From the NCBI RefSeq assembly GCF_002884445.1, contig NZ_KZ614144.1:5169212-5233211 (forward strand): a stretch of DNA of 64,000 bases, written 5' to 3'. The notes under the pieces are model-generated. The model searched no databases, was not told the DNA's origin, and saw only the letters and a list, made by a program, of their open reading frames with translations. Positions 16,041 through 23,322 of the stretch are shown piece by piece. Numbering within the stretch: position 1 is the first letter of the stretch; each line of letters begins with the position of its first letter. The position numbers were made by a program, and so were the translations under genes. The DNA comes from Paenibacillus castaneae. Lineage in GTDB: Bacteria; Bacillota; Bacilli; Paenibacillales; Paenibacillaceae.

Positions 16041-16826
16041 CTATTCCAATATAAATTGACGATAAGGCACATTCCATACAACCTCATGGGCGAGTCGATG
16101 CCCCTCATAGCCATCTTCGCCATATGCTGTTCCATGATCCGAGAATGCCAAGCATAGTGTCCTGCCTCTTCTTCGCATCGCTTCAAACAGTACGCCGAGC
16201 TGACTATCCACATAACGAAGCGCTGCACGCTGCGTCTCAACCGAATCCTTCCTTGCGCCGGGAATGAAATAATGATTAGGTCCGTGAATGGCAGAAATAT
16301 TCATGAATAAAAAAAGTCTCTTTGCTGGATCGGCCTTCTCGAGCAGCTTAAGCGCGTGCTCCACCTGATGCTCGGTTGAGCGCGGATTCGTAACGCCGAA
16401 GGTCATTCGCCAGTAGCTTTCTTGGAAGTAGCCCGGCAGTATTTTAGCCAGCTTATTCTTTTTTGTAAAAAAAATAACGCCTCCAATGCAGATCGTTCGG
16501 TACCCCGCCTCCTGCAAGCCGGACACGAGGTCCGGAGCGTCAAACAGCCATGTGTGAGGGTGTGTTCTTAACCCTGTATCTTTCGTATGAAACAGCCTGA
16601 CATGAGAGGCCTTATCCGTGTCCGCCGGAGTGGGCAGGAAGCCGCCGAAGAAGGCATGATGCGCCGCATAGGTAAAGCTGCCAGGCGTATGACGCTTCTC
16701 CCAGCCGCCGTCTGCGCACAGATTAGGACAGTTATCCTCCTCCAGCTTCGCCACATCATAACGCAGCGTATCGAGCGTAATCATTAAAATATCGTGGGAG
16801 CCCACGATTTCATTCATGTCCAGCAT
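16041..16826 (-). CDS. STM4013/SEN3800-family hydrolase (alkaline-phosphatase fold)
   Basis: About 261 aa. ILMITLDTLRYDV supplies the N-terminal metal-binding Asp of sulfatase/phosphatase-superfamily enzymes. CLAFSDHGTAYGEDGYEGHRL supplies the DHG and following His ligands. The central segment HTPGSFTYAAHHAFFGG is the likely nucleophile region (Thr/Ser), and there is no Cys-x-Pro-x-Arg sulfatase signature, so phosphate-type chemistry is more likely than sulfate ester cleavage. It is shorter than free-standing sulfatases. The ATG at 16826 follows AGGAATAGGAATT; the longer frame runs back into STM4014. It lies 5 nt after the STM4014 stop. Confidence 0.8.
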   Translation of the reverse strand: MLDMNEIVGSHDILMITLDTLRYDVAKLEEDNCPNLCADGGWEKRHTPGSFTYAAHHAFFGGFLPTPADTDKASHVRLFHTKDTGLRTHPHTWLFDAPDLVSGLQEAGYRTICIGGVIFFTKKNKLAKILPGYFQESYWRMTFGVTNPRSTEHQVEHALKLLEKADPAKRLFLFMNISAIHGPNHYFIPGARKDSVETQRAALRYVDSQLGVLFEAMRRRGRTLCLAFSDHGTAYGEDGYEGHRLAHEVVWNVPYRQFILE

Positions 16827-16831
16827 AATTC

Positions 16832-18052
16832 CTATTCCTTTCTGGGAAGCTGCAGCATTTGCCACTCATATGGGTTAAAGCCCTTATATAAAGCGCCGTA
16901 AAGCAAATCGCCAAAGGGATTAATATCAATTGCGTATGTCATGCTGCTGCCTCTTTGAACGAGAACATCGATGCCTGCTGTAGAGCAGCCAGGAAAGGAC
17001 AACAGCGCAGCTTCAGCAGTATTTCTAACGGCTTGCTCCACCTCTTCTGGTAACAGCTCTCCCTCGTTCATTCTTCTCTCATTACGCAAATGCAGGTTTG
17101 TAATCGGCGAGCTGCTTAGACGAAGAACGGTGTGGCATGCCTCACCATTCACAACAAGCTGCCTTACGTCAAATGATTTCATATCCAGGCTCTCTTTCTC
17201 AATCCAGCGCTCGATATGTGCTCCTTGCATGCATATATAGTCAATGATCATTCGGATTACCGCATGCTCTTGGTAGCGCCGCATGCGGCCGGCGTTATAA
17301 AAAAACGATTCGTCCTGACGCAACTCGAAATCAATGGTTGTAATCGCTAGCTCTGCACCCGTTCTAGGGTTATATTGATAAGCCAAAACGCCTGCAGCTC
17401 CCGAGCCGCAAGCGAGCTTGATGAACAAACGATTCATTCCGCTGGAAACCATTGCAGCCCTTAAGGAATCGTAGCTTTGAATGGAGCCGACCGGCGCGGG
17501 CAAGCTCGGCACGGATACGCCTTGACGCGACAGCAGCTGCCAGCAGCTCCTTTTATCGAACATGCTCGCGATCTGATCAGGCTGGTTCATCCACCTTGCA
17601 GCAATTCCCGCTGCCTTCACTTCTTTTTGCATAGCTGCAAGAAATCTGCAATATCCGCGGTACCACTGCCCAGGATACAAGATTCTCCCATGCTCCGAGG
17701 GGAGTGAGCGCGCCTGTTCTGCCGAAATGGAGTCCTGCACAAACGATGCAGTCCAGAATGCGTCGTCTCCCTCATGGTCAGAGGCGCCCCAAGCTATTAA
17801 TTCCCGCTCCACGGCTTCATCCTCACCAGGCGCATCAAGGCGAAGGATAACGGTTCCAAGCCCTGCATATAACTCAAGCACGTTACCTATATGGATGATG
17901 CGCTTTAAGAGCTGTTCATAAGAAACGACTACCGCTGGCTTGAGTCCCAGCTTGTTCCTTGCTGCTTGCAGCAGAGAAGTGCGTTTATTATTCGGGTTGC
18001 CTATTAGTATGAAGGGGCCCGCTCCGCTGATGTCTTCATAAAGATTGCGCAT
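16832..18052 (-). CDS. STM4014-family ATP-grasp-like protein
   Basis: A 406-aa protein. The second half looks like an ATP-grasp domain: FIKLACGSGAAGV (glycine-rich ATP loop), a VLRLSSSPITNLHLRN segment, and GIDVLVQRGSSMTYAIDINPFGD with acidic and Asn magnesium ligands near the C-terminus. ATP-grasp enzymes ligate a carboxylate to an amine or similar nucleophile, which suggests a ligation step in the cluster's pathway. Its ATG overlaps the STM4015 stop (TAATG), so the two are translationally coupled. Confidence 0.75.
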   Translation of the reverse strand: MRNLYEDISGAGPFILIGNPNNKRTSLLQAARNKLGLKPAVVVSYEQLLKRIIHIGNVLELYAGLGTVILRLDAPGEDEAVERELIAWGASDHEGDDAFWTASFVQDSISAEQARSLPSEHGRILYPGQWYRGYCRFLAAMQKEVKAAGIAARWMNQPDQIASMFDKRSCWQLLSRQGVSVPSLPAPVGSIQSYDSLRAAMVSSGMNRLFIKLACGSGAAGVLAYQYNPRTGAELAITTIDFELRQDESFFYNAGRMRRYQEHAVIRMIIDYICMQGAHIERWIEKESLDMKSFDVRQLVVNGEACHTVLRLSSSPITNLHLRNERRMNEGELLPEEVEQAVRNTAEAALLSFPGCSTAGIDVLVQRGSSMTYAIDINPFGDLLYGALYKGFNPYEWQMLQLPRKE

Positions 18053-18894
18053 TATTCCGTAAGAAAAGGATAACGCCAGTCATCCTCATCCGTATCCTGC
18101 TGATCGGACACATCTACGGATAGGCCGGACTGTTTCCAGCGCTCTATCATTTCATCAGACATATAGTGATAGCTTAGATTAAGATGCTTCAGCTTCTTAA
18201 TACGGGCACTTGCAAGCAGTGCTTCTGCCCCTTCATCCGACAGAGTTCCGTAGGATAGATCCAATGTATCCAGCCCATCCAAGATAGGCGCATCGGCAAC
18301 TGCTGCCGCAATTTTATCTTGAATTTCGCTATCCTTAAGACCCAAATATTTCAGCTTTGGAAAAAGACCTTGTTGCAAAAGTGGCTGTATATGTTCTAAG
18401 CCGCCATCAAAGCCGTAATCCTCTACGCCAAGATATAGCTCCAGCTTCTGCAGCTCCGGCAGCTTGGCGTTGGCGATCTCGTCAAGCACGGACTTCGGAA
18501 GTCCTCCGCATATAATGACAAGCTCTTGAAGCTTTCCATGCTCAAGCGGCTGCAGGCTTAAGCCTTGGCTTCCCTTGATCGATAAAGATAGCAGGTTTGG
18601 AAATGCCTGCAGCAAAGGTGACAGGTTCGTCTGATTAATCCAGGATACCTCGCATTCCTCGAAGCTCATATCTCCTATAAATAGTTTTGTTAAGTTTGGG
18701 AAGGAATCCTTATATTGAATCAGCGTATCGAGAAAGCTGTCCGGAGAGTTTTCGTAAGCCTGGCCCCACTCGCCAATCGTCAAGATGGAAAGCTGCTTGC
18801 CATCCTCACTTGATGCTAATTTTTCAATTAAAGCAGACATTCTTAAGCCATCCTCATATTCGTCGTAGCCTACCGATAAGCGAATTTCAATCAA
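18052..18894 (-). CDS. STM4015-family leucine-rich-repeat protein
   Basis: About 280 aa, mostly leucine-rich repeats of the ribonuclease-inhibitor-like type (FPNLTKLFIGDMSFEECEVSW, KLKYLGLKDSEI, GLDTLDLSYGTLSDEGAEALL, LKHLNLSYHYMSDEMIE). It is the first gene of the STM4015-4011 operon. I chose the TTG at 18894 because GGAGG is 7 nt upstream; an ATG at 18918 has none. From memory, enterobacterial members have about 25 more N-terminal residues, so this copy may be shortened. LRR proteins usually bind other proteins, so it may be a scaffold or recognise the peptide or protein substrate of the radical SAM enzymes. Confidence 0.75.
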   Translation of the reverse strand: MIEIRLSVGYDEYEDGLRMSALIEKLASSEDGKQLSILTIGEWGQAYENSPDSFLDTLIQYKDSFPNLTKLFIGDMSFEECEVSWINQTNLSPLLQAFPNLLSLSIKGSQGLSLQPLEHGKLQELVIICGGLPKSVLDEIANAKLPELQKLELYLGVEDYGFDGGLEHIQPLLQQGLFPKLKYLGLKDSEIQDKIAAAVADAPILDGLDTLDLSYGTLSDEGAEALLASARIKKLKHLNLSYHYMSDEMIERWKQSGLSVDVSDQQDTDEDDWRYPFLTE

Positions 18895-18924
18895 GCCAAT
18901 CCCTCCATTTGTATCCATATAAAT

Positions 18925-19245
18925 TTAGGGTAACATGGCATTTTTCAGTGCGTCAATGGTCCCATAGTCGCACACCTTCAATCGGAAATAGGATACAAAT
19001 TGCATTAAACCATTACTCGATTGCATAGCGTTTGAAACCAATAAACCAAAAGGTGTTGTCGAGTGATCCAAAAAGATAATATCAGGGGTCTCTACTCGAA
19101 GTTTGTGGCCTTTGGGGCTTTCGTCGAATGAGCTCATAGCTGCTACTGAACAAAATAAACGCAAAGCATGGTTTTCAACCAGTTCGACGTGTGTGCCCTC
19201 ACCAAATATTTAACCATTATCCAGCACAATAGTTTTATTTGCTCC
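18925..19245 (-). pseudogene. Degenerate C-terminal remnant of an ABC-transporter ATPase
   Basis: On the minus strand the frame reads GANKTIVLDNG, then a TAA stop, then IFGEGTHVELVENHAL. This matches the end of ABC exporter ATPases, usually (A)D(K)IIVLDNGxIxExGTHxELL, with one codon changed to TAA. The frame continues about 60 codons with no recognisable domain, ending 7 nt before the next possible ATG of the STM4015 region. No start codon or upstream ATPase motifs are present, so it is a fragment. The remaining bases up to 19390 are AT-rich and show nothing else. Confidence 0.45.
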
Positions 19246-19392
19246 TTAAATATATTATTATTGTTTCGATTCCATTATTTACGTTTACATTTTTTTAATA
19301 GAAGCATTGTATTCCACAAAAAAACTACTATTATTTCTAAAAAATAGAGGACAACCTATGTAATTTTTATATTATTTTTTCTAATGAAGGGG

Positions 19393-19420
19393 TTGTAAAG
19401 AATGGAGTAAACTGTATAAT
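19393..19420 (+). promoter_or_regulatory. Sigma-A-type promoter for the small membrane protein gene
   Basis: TTGTAA (19393-19398) and TATAAT (19415-19420) are separated by 16 nt. They lie about 50 nt upstream of the ATG at 19472. Confidence 0.65.
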
Positions 19421-19471
19421 AAATTTGTGAACAAAATGTTACAAAGATATATAAACTGAGGAGAGAATGAA

Positions 19472-19762
19472 ATGGATAATTTTCAACAACCACCGGTGAA
19501 TCCCGGAGTTCCCGGCTACGGCAACCCACAGCAAGAGGTTTCCCCTGTCATTACCGTTAAAGAATGGATGCTGACAACACTTATTATGATCATTCCTATC
19601 GTAAACATCATTATGATGTTCGTTTGGGCATTCGGTGAAGGAAACCCAACAAAGAAAAACTATTTTAAAGCTTCACTTCTGTGGGCTGCTATCGTTTTAG
19701 TTATTTATTTAATTATTTTCATTATTATAATCGCAGCTGCTGCATCTTCGAATTTTAGTTAA
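19472..19762 (+). CDS. Small membrane protein with Pro/Gly-rich N-terminus
   Basis: A 96-aa protein. The first ~28 residues are rich in P, Q, N and G (PPVNPGVPGYGNPQQE). Two hydrophobic segments follow (about 33-52 and 68-92), separated by a loop with FGEGNPTKKNYFKASLLW. Proteins of this layout are common, uncharacterised small membrane proteins of Firmicutes. GAGGAGA lies a proper distance before the ATG, a consensus promoter is upstream and a strong terminator follows, so it is a real single-gene unit of unknown function. Confidence 0.7.
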   Translation: MDNFQQPPVNPGVPGYGNPQQEVSPVITVKEWMLTTLIMIIPIVNIIMMFVWAFGEGNPTKKNYFKASLLWAAIVLVIYLIIFIIIIAAAASSNFS

Positions 19763-19780
19763 TAAACACATAAGCAAACA

Positions 19781-19830
19781 GGGGAAGCCCCATAAGTAGA
19801 CCATCTACTTATGAGGCTTCCCCCTTTTTT
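19781..19830 (+). terminator. Intrinsic terminator
   Basis: GGGGAAGCC plus CATAAGTAGA pairs with TCTACTTATG plus GGCTTCCCC to form a long stem followed by TTTTTT. It ends the small membrane protein transcript and separates it from the convergent alpha-galactosidase gene. Confidence 0.9.
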
Positions 19831-19854
19831 TAAGATAGGCAGCTGCCTGATCCT

Positions 19855-22047
19855 CTATTCTACCGCACGGAAGCGATAAACCTTGCTTGCGTAATCGCTA
19901 TTGAATTGTGGTGTTGCAAGCCCCGCATATAGAAGCTGGTCGCCGCCGTATACCGTTTCTTCGCCTTGCAGCCTATAGTCACGGTTCGGATCGAGTCCCT
20001 TTAGACGGAACCGGTTAAGCTTCGGATTCGGCTCCTGCAGGACGGATACAAATACGACAAATGCATCGCTTTGATCTTTCGAAACGAACATCCATGCAGT
20101 CTCATTTCCTTCAAATGGGCTTAGCAAACGATAGAAATCTCCAAATTGCACAAGATGGCGCACATCCTTATACAGCTCAATCTGGGCTTTGACCGCAACC
20201 TTCTCCTCTTCAGTAAAACGAGTAAGGTCAAGCTCATAACCGAAGTTGCCAGACAAAGCGACATTCCCGCGCGTTTCAAGAGAAGTCATACGCCCAACCT
20301 GATGATTTGGAACGGCAGATACGTGAGCACCCATGGAGCTGACAGGATAAACAATGCTTGTTCCATACTGAATTTTGAGACGGGATACAGCATCGCTATT
20401 ATCGCTTGTCCATGTTTGCGGCATATAGTAGAGCATGCCTGCATCGAAGCGGCCGCCGCCTCCCGAGCAGCTTTCAAACAAAACATGCGGGAAGGAGGAT
20501 GTGATTTTCTCCAGTACGGAATAAAGACCAAGCATATAGCGATGGGCGGTTTCCCGTTGACGCTCTGGCGGCAGCAGCGCTGAGCCAATTTCCGTCATGT
20601 TCCGGTTCATATCCCACTTCACATACGTAATCGGCGCACTCGACAAAATATCCGATATAGACTTCACAATGTAATCCTGCACGTCGGTCCGCGACATATC
20701 CAGAATAAGCTGATGTCTAGCTTGTGTTCTTCTGCGGCCATCTACATGAAGACACCAGTCCGGGTGAGCACGGTAGAGCTCGCTTTCCGGTGAAATCATT
20801 TCCGGCTCAAACCATAGTCCGAACTGCATGTCCAGACGTTTCACACGGCTTACCAAGTCCTCCAAGCCATTCGGCAATTTATTGCGATCAACAAACCAAT
20901 CGCCTAACGACGTGGTGTCATTGTCACGCTTGCCGAACCAGCCGTCATCGAGCACAAACAGCTCAATTCCAAGCTCCTTACCGGTGCGCGCAATTGATTC
21001 GATTTTGTCCGCATTGAAGTTGAAATACGTCGCTTCCCAGTTGTTAACCAAAATTGGACGCACTTGATCACGGAACGCTCCGCGTATTAAGCGGGAACGG
21101 TAAAGATCATGGAAGCTGCGTGACATGCCCCCAAGCCCTTGCTCCGAATAGACCATAACTGCTTCCGGCGTTTGAAATTGTTCACCTGGCTGGAGTCTCC
21201 AATTAAAATCAAAAGGATTGATGCCCATAAACAATCTTGCGGAATGAAATTGGTCTACTTCAACACCCGCTGTGAAATTACCGCTATATACAAGGTTAAC
21301 CCCGTACACATCGCCATGATCCTCGGTCGCTCCTTCTGAAAGCAAGGCAATAAACGGGTTTTGCATATGGCTGCTGGAGCCTCTGCGGCTCTCTATCGCT
21401 TGAAGACCCGGCTCTAGCTTCCGTTTATGCACATGACGCTCGCGAGTCCAAGCGCCTGAAAGCTGAAGCATCTCGTAACGGTCATGAGCGAAATCCAAAC
21501 TCAAGCTGAATGCACGCTGCAATTGAAGCGTCTCTTCTCCATTATTAACGATTCTTGCAGAACGTGTAATCGCATTAAATGCATTAAATACCGTATAGGA
21601 CAATACAACCAGAAGTCCTGTAAGCTCATCCTTAAGCGTCAATTCCAGCGTCTCTGCTTCCTCGTCGCTTTCCACATAAGTAGCAGGCAATCCAATAAGC
21701 GCCGGCTTTCCGTTCACAATAGTGTGTGATTCGTAACGCAAATCCGTTACAGTAGTGCCGTTCGGCAGCATAACCGCATAAGCAGGCATCCGGAAATCAG
21801 AGTTGCCATAGCCTGGATATTCTTGAGGGAGAGTGTCCAAAGACAAGGAGAGCTGATCCAGCTCCGTGCTAGGCGTGAACGAGGCTCTTTCCTTCAATTC
21901 AAGTAAACGCTCAAGCTGAACATCGCGAACCTTTTTTCCCCAATATAGATGAGCTACATAGCCTGTTCTCGTTACATGAATCACATAGCTCGTATCACGA
22001 GCCTGTAGATGAAATAATGAACGCTGCTGATCATATAGAATAGTCAA
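19855..22047 (-). CDS. Alpha-galactosidase, glycoside hydrolase family 36
   Basis: About 730 aa, the usual length for bacterial GH36 enzymes such as AgaA/Mel-type alpha-galactosidases. The catalytic nucleophile lies in YVKWDMNRN (about D477) and the acid/base in WTSDNSDAVSRL (about D547). ESCSGGGGRFD, the substrate-binding loop, is intact. There is no signal peptide, so it acts in the cytoplasm on imported alpha-galactosides such as melibiose or raffinose. The start is the TTG at 22047, 7 nt after GGGAGG; the frame continues upstream to 22134 but overlaps the lacI-type gene. It lies 73 nt downstream of a LacI-family gene on the same strand, probably its regulator. Confidence 0.9.
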   Translation of the reverse strand: MTILYDQQRSLFHLQARDTSYVIHVTRTGYVAHLYWGKKVRDVQLERLLELKERASFTPSTELDQLSLSLDTLPQEYPGYGNSDFRMPAYAVMLPNGTTVTDLRYESHTIVNGKPALIGLPATYVESDEEAETLELTLKDELTGLLVVLSYTVFNAFNAITRSARIVNNGEETLQLQRAFSLSLDFAHDRYEMLQLSGAWTRERHVHKRKLEPGLQAIESRRGSSSHMQNPFIALLSEGATEDHGDVYGVNLVYSGNFTAGVEVDQFHSARLFMGINPFDFNWRLQPGEQFQTPEAVMVYSEQGLGGMSRSFHDLYRSRLIRGAFRDQVRPILVNNWEATYFNFNADKIESIARTGKELGIELFVLDDGWFGKRDNDTTSLGDWFVDRNKLPNGLEDLVSRVKRLDMQFGLWFEPEMISPESELYRAHPDWCLHVDGRRRTQARHQLILDMSRTDVQDYIVKSISDILSSAPITYVKWDMNRNMTEIGSALLPPERQRETAHRYMLGLYSVLEKITSSFPHVLFESCSGGGGRFDAGMLYYMPQTWTSDNSDAVSRLKIQYGTSIVYPVSSMGAHVSAVPNHQVGRMTSLETRGNVALSGNFGYELDLTRFTEEEKVAVKAQIELYKDVRHLVQFGDFYRLLSPFEGNETAWMFVSKDQSDAFVVFVSVLQEPNPKLNRFRLKGLDPNRDYRLQGEETVYGGDQLLYAGLATPQFNSDYASKVYRFRAVE

Positions 22048-22120
22048 ATGAATACCTCCCAAAGTTTTGTGAAGCAAAACTAGCTTCGTAAGCATACGCT
22101 CAAAGTTTTGTGGCTTCGTA

Positions 22121-23161
22121 TTATTGCAAGCCATTGCCGCAGCTTTCTCTGATGACCAATGTCGTATTAATCGTCATATGCACAGCCGCCTCTCTGCCTT
22201 CGATCCGCTCAAGGAGCAGTTGAACCGCTGTTTTGCCCATAAGCTCAGTGTGCACCCGAACCGTAGTTAATGGCGGATTGAGGAAAGCGGAAATTTCGAT
22301 GTCATCAAAACCGATGATTGCCATATCCTGAGGTACGCTAAATCCCTCCTCATGCAGCGCACGCAATGCGCCAACCGCCATGGGATCGCTTCCAATAAAG
22401 CATGCTGTCGGCCGTGCCGAGCTCTCTCTATTCAATAGCTGCTTCATCGATTCATACCCGCCATTAGAGGACCAGTCCGATTGGAAGACGAGCTGCCTAT
22501 CCAAAAGTCCGTATTCGCTTAATATCTGTTCAAAATAAGCACGGCGAGGTTCGATTCCTACAGCATCCTCTTCGAATCGGTTAAGCCGATGAACGTCATC
22601 ACTGCCGCCAATATACGCAATGGACTCATGTCCAAGTGATCTCAAGTGCGTAATAACAGCCCTGGTAGCTTGTTCAAAATGCAGCTTCACCGTATCGAAT
22701 TCACTCAACTCTTTCGAATGGTTTACAAATACAATGCGATTACCCTGTCCGTAAAGTTGACAGACATCCTGCTCATCGATAGATCCAACGACAATTAATC
22801 CGTCCAGCTCATTGACAGGCTGGAGCTCAGCGCCGCTCCTGCCCCGCAGCACTTTCGCAATCGTAATTCCAAGTTCTTCACATCTAGTTTCTATTCCTTT
22901 GCGAATGGATGAGAAGTAAGGATCGTTATTCTCATCCTCAATTGTTGACCAAAGGAGCAGGCCAATCTGCTGCCTGGAAAGCTGCTCTTCCCGTCTCATT
23001 CTTCGCAGTCTCGATGGCTTATATTTCAACTGCTCGGCAATGCTGAATATTCGTTCCCGTGTTTCCTCACTAACTGCTAAAGTACCGTCATTGTTTAACA
23101 CTCTAGATACGGTAGCAGCTGATACGCCCGCTTCTTTTGCAATATCTTTAATAGTCGCCAT
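22121..23161 (-). CDS. LacI/GalR-family transcriptional regulator
   Basis: A 346-aa protein. The N-terminal helix-turn-helix is classical (TIKDIAKEAGVSAATVSRVLNN), followed by the hinge helix and a periplasmic-binding-protein-like effector domain (IGFDDIEISAFLNPPLTTVR). It directly precedes the GH36 alpha-galactosidase gene, so it most likely represses that gene and itself and responds to an alpha-galactoside. The layout resembles galR/msmR-type regulators beside alpha-galactosidases. The 74-nt gap to the GH36 gene contains a repeated CAAAGTTTTGTG (about 22059 and 22101) that might be a binding site. Confidence 0.9.
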   Translation of the reverse strand: MATIKDIAKEAGVSAATVSRVLNNDGTLAVSEETRERIFSIAEQLKYKPSRLRRMRREEQLSRQQIGLLLWSTIEDENNDPYFSSIRKGIETRCEELGITIAKVLRGRSGAELQPVNELDGLIVVGSIDEQDVCQLYGQGNRIVFVNHSKELSEFDTVKLHFEQATRAVITHLRSLGHESIAYIGGSDDVHRLNRFEEDAVGIEPRRAYFEQILSEYGLLDRQLVFQSDWSSNGGYESMKQLLNRESSARPTACFIGSDPMAVGALRALHEEGFSVPQDMAIIGFDDIEISAFLNPPLTTVRVHTELMGKTAVQLLLERIEGREAAVHMTINTTLVIRESCGNGLQ

Positions 23162-23284
23162 GACACGCTCCGTATTTAGTTAATAAATTTACTGAACAAT
23201 AATTACATTTTAACAGACGCAAATAAACATCACAACCCTATCGCCCCGTAAAAAATCATCTTCATTCACAATGTATATAGACAT

Positions 23285-23313
23285 AAAAAAATCCTCCGCT
23301 TCATGCGGAGGAC
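23285..23313 (-). terminator. Terminator after the GGDEF-EAL gene
   Basis: TCCTCCGC and GCGGAGGA pair across a 5-nt loop. On the minus strand TTTTTTT follows. It lies just beyond the stop at 23323. Confidence 0.85.
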
Positions 23314-23322
23314 AGAATGAAA

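Noticed and set aside
14666..16240. Longer form of the STM4012 gene
   Set aside because: The first 72 codons overlap STM4013, have no ribosome site and are not family-like; the ATG at 16024 is preferred.
16041..16826. Sulfatase annotation for the STM4013-type hydrolase
   Set aside because: No formylglycine-forming C/S-x-P-x-R signature is visible; only the superfamily metal motifs are supported.
18925..19164. A 79-codon gene starting at TTG
   Set aside because: No ribosome site; the frame continues upstream into a stop-interrupted ABC ATPase tail, so it is a remnant.
23178..23193. Imperfect palindrome AGTTAATAAATTTACT as LacI operator
   Set aside because: Only 12 of 16 positions are symmetric in an AT-rich leader; chance is likely.
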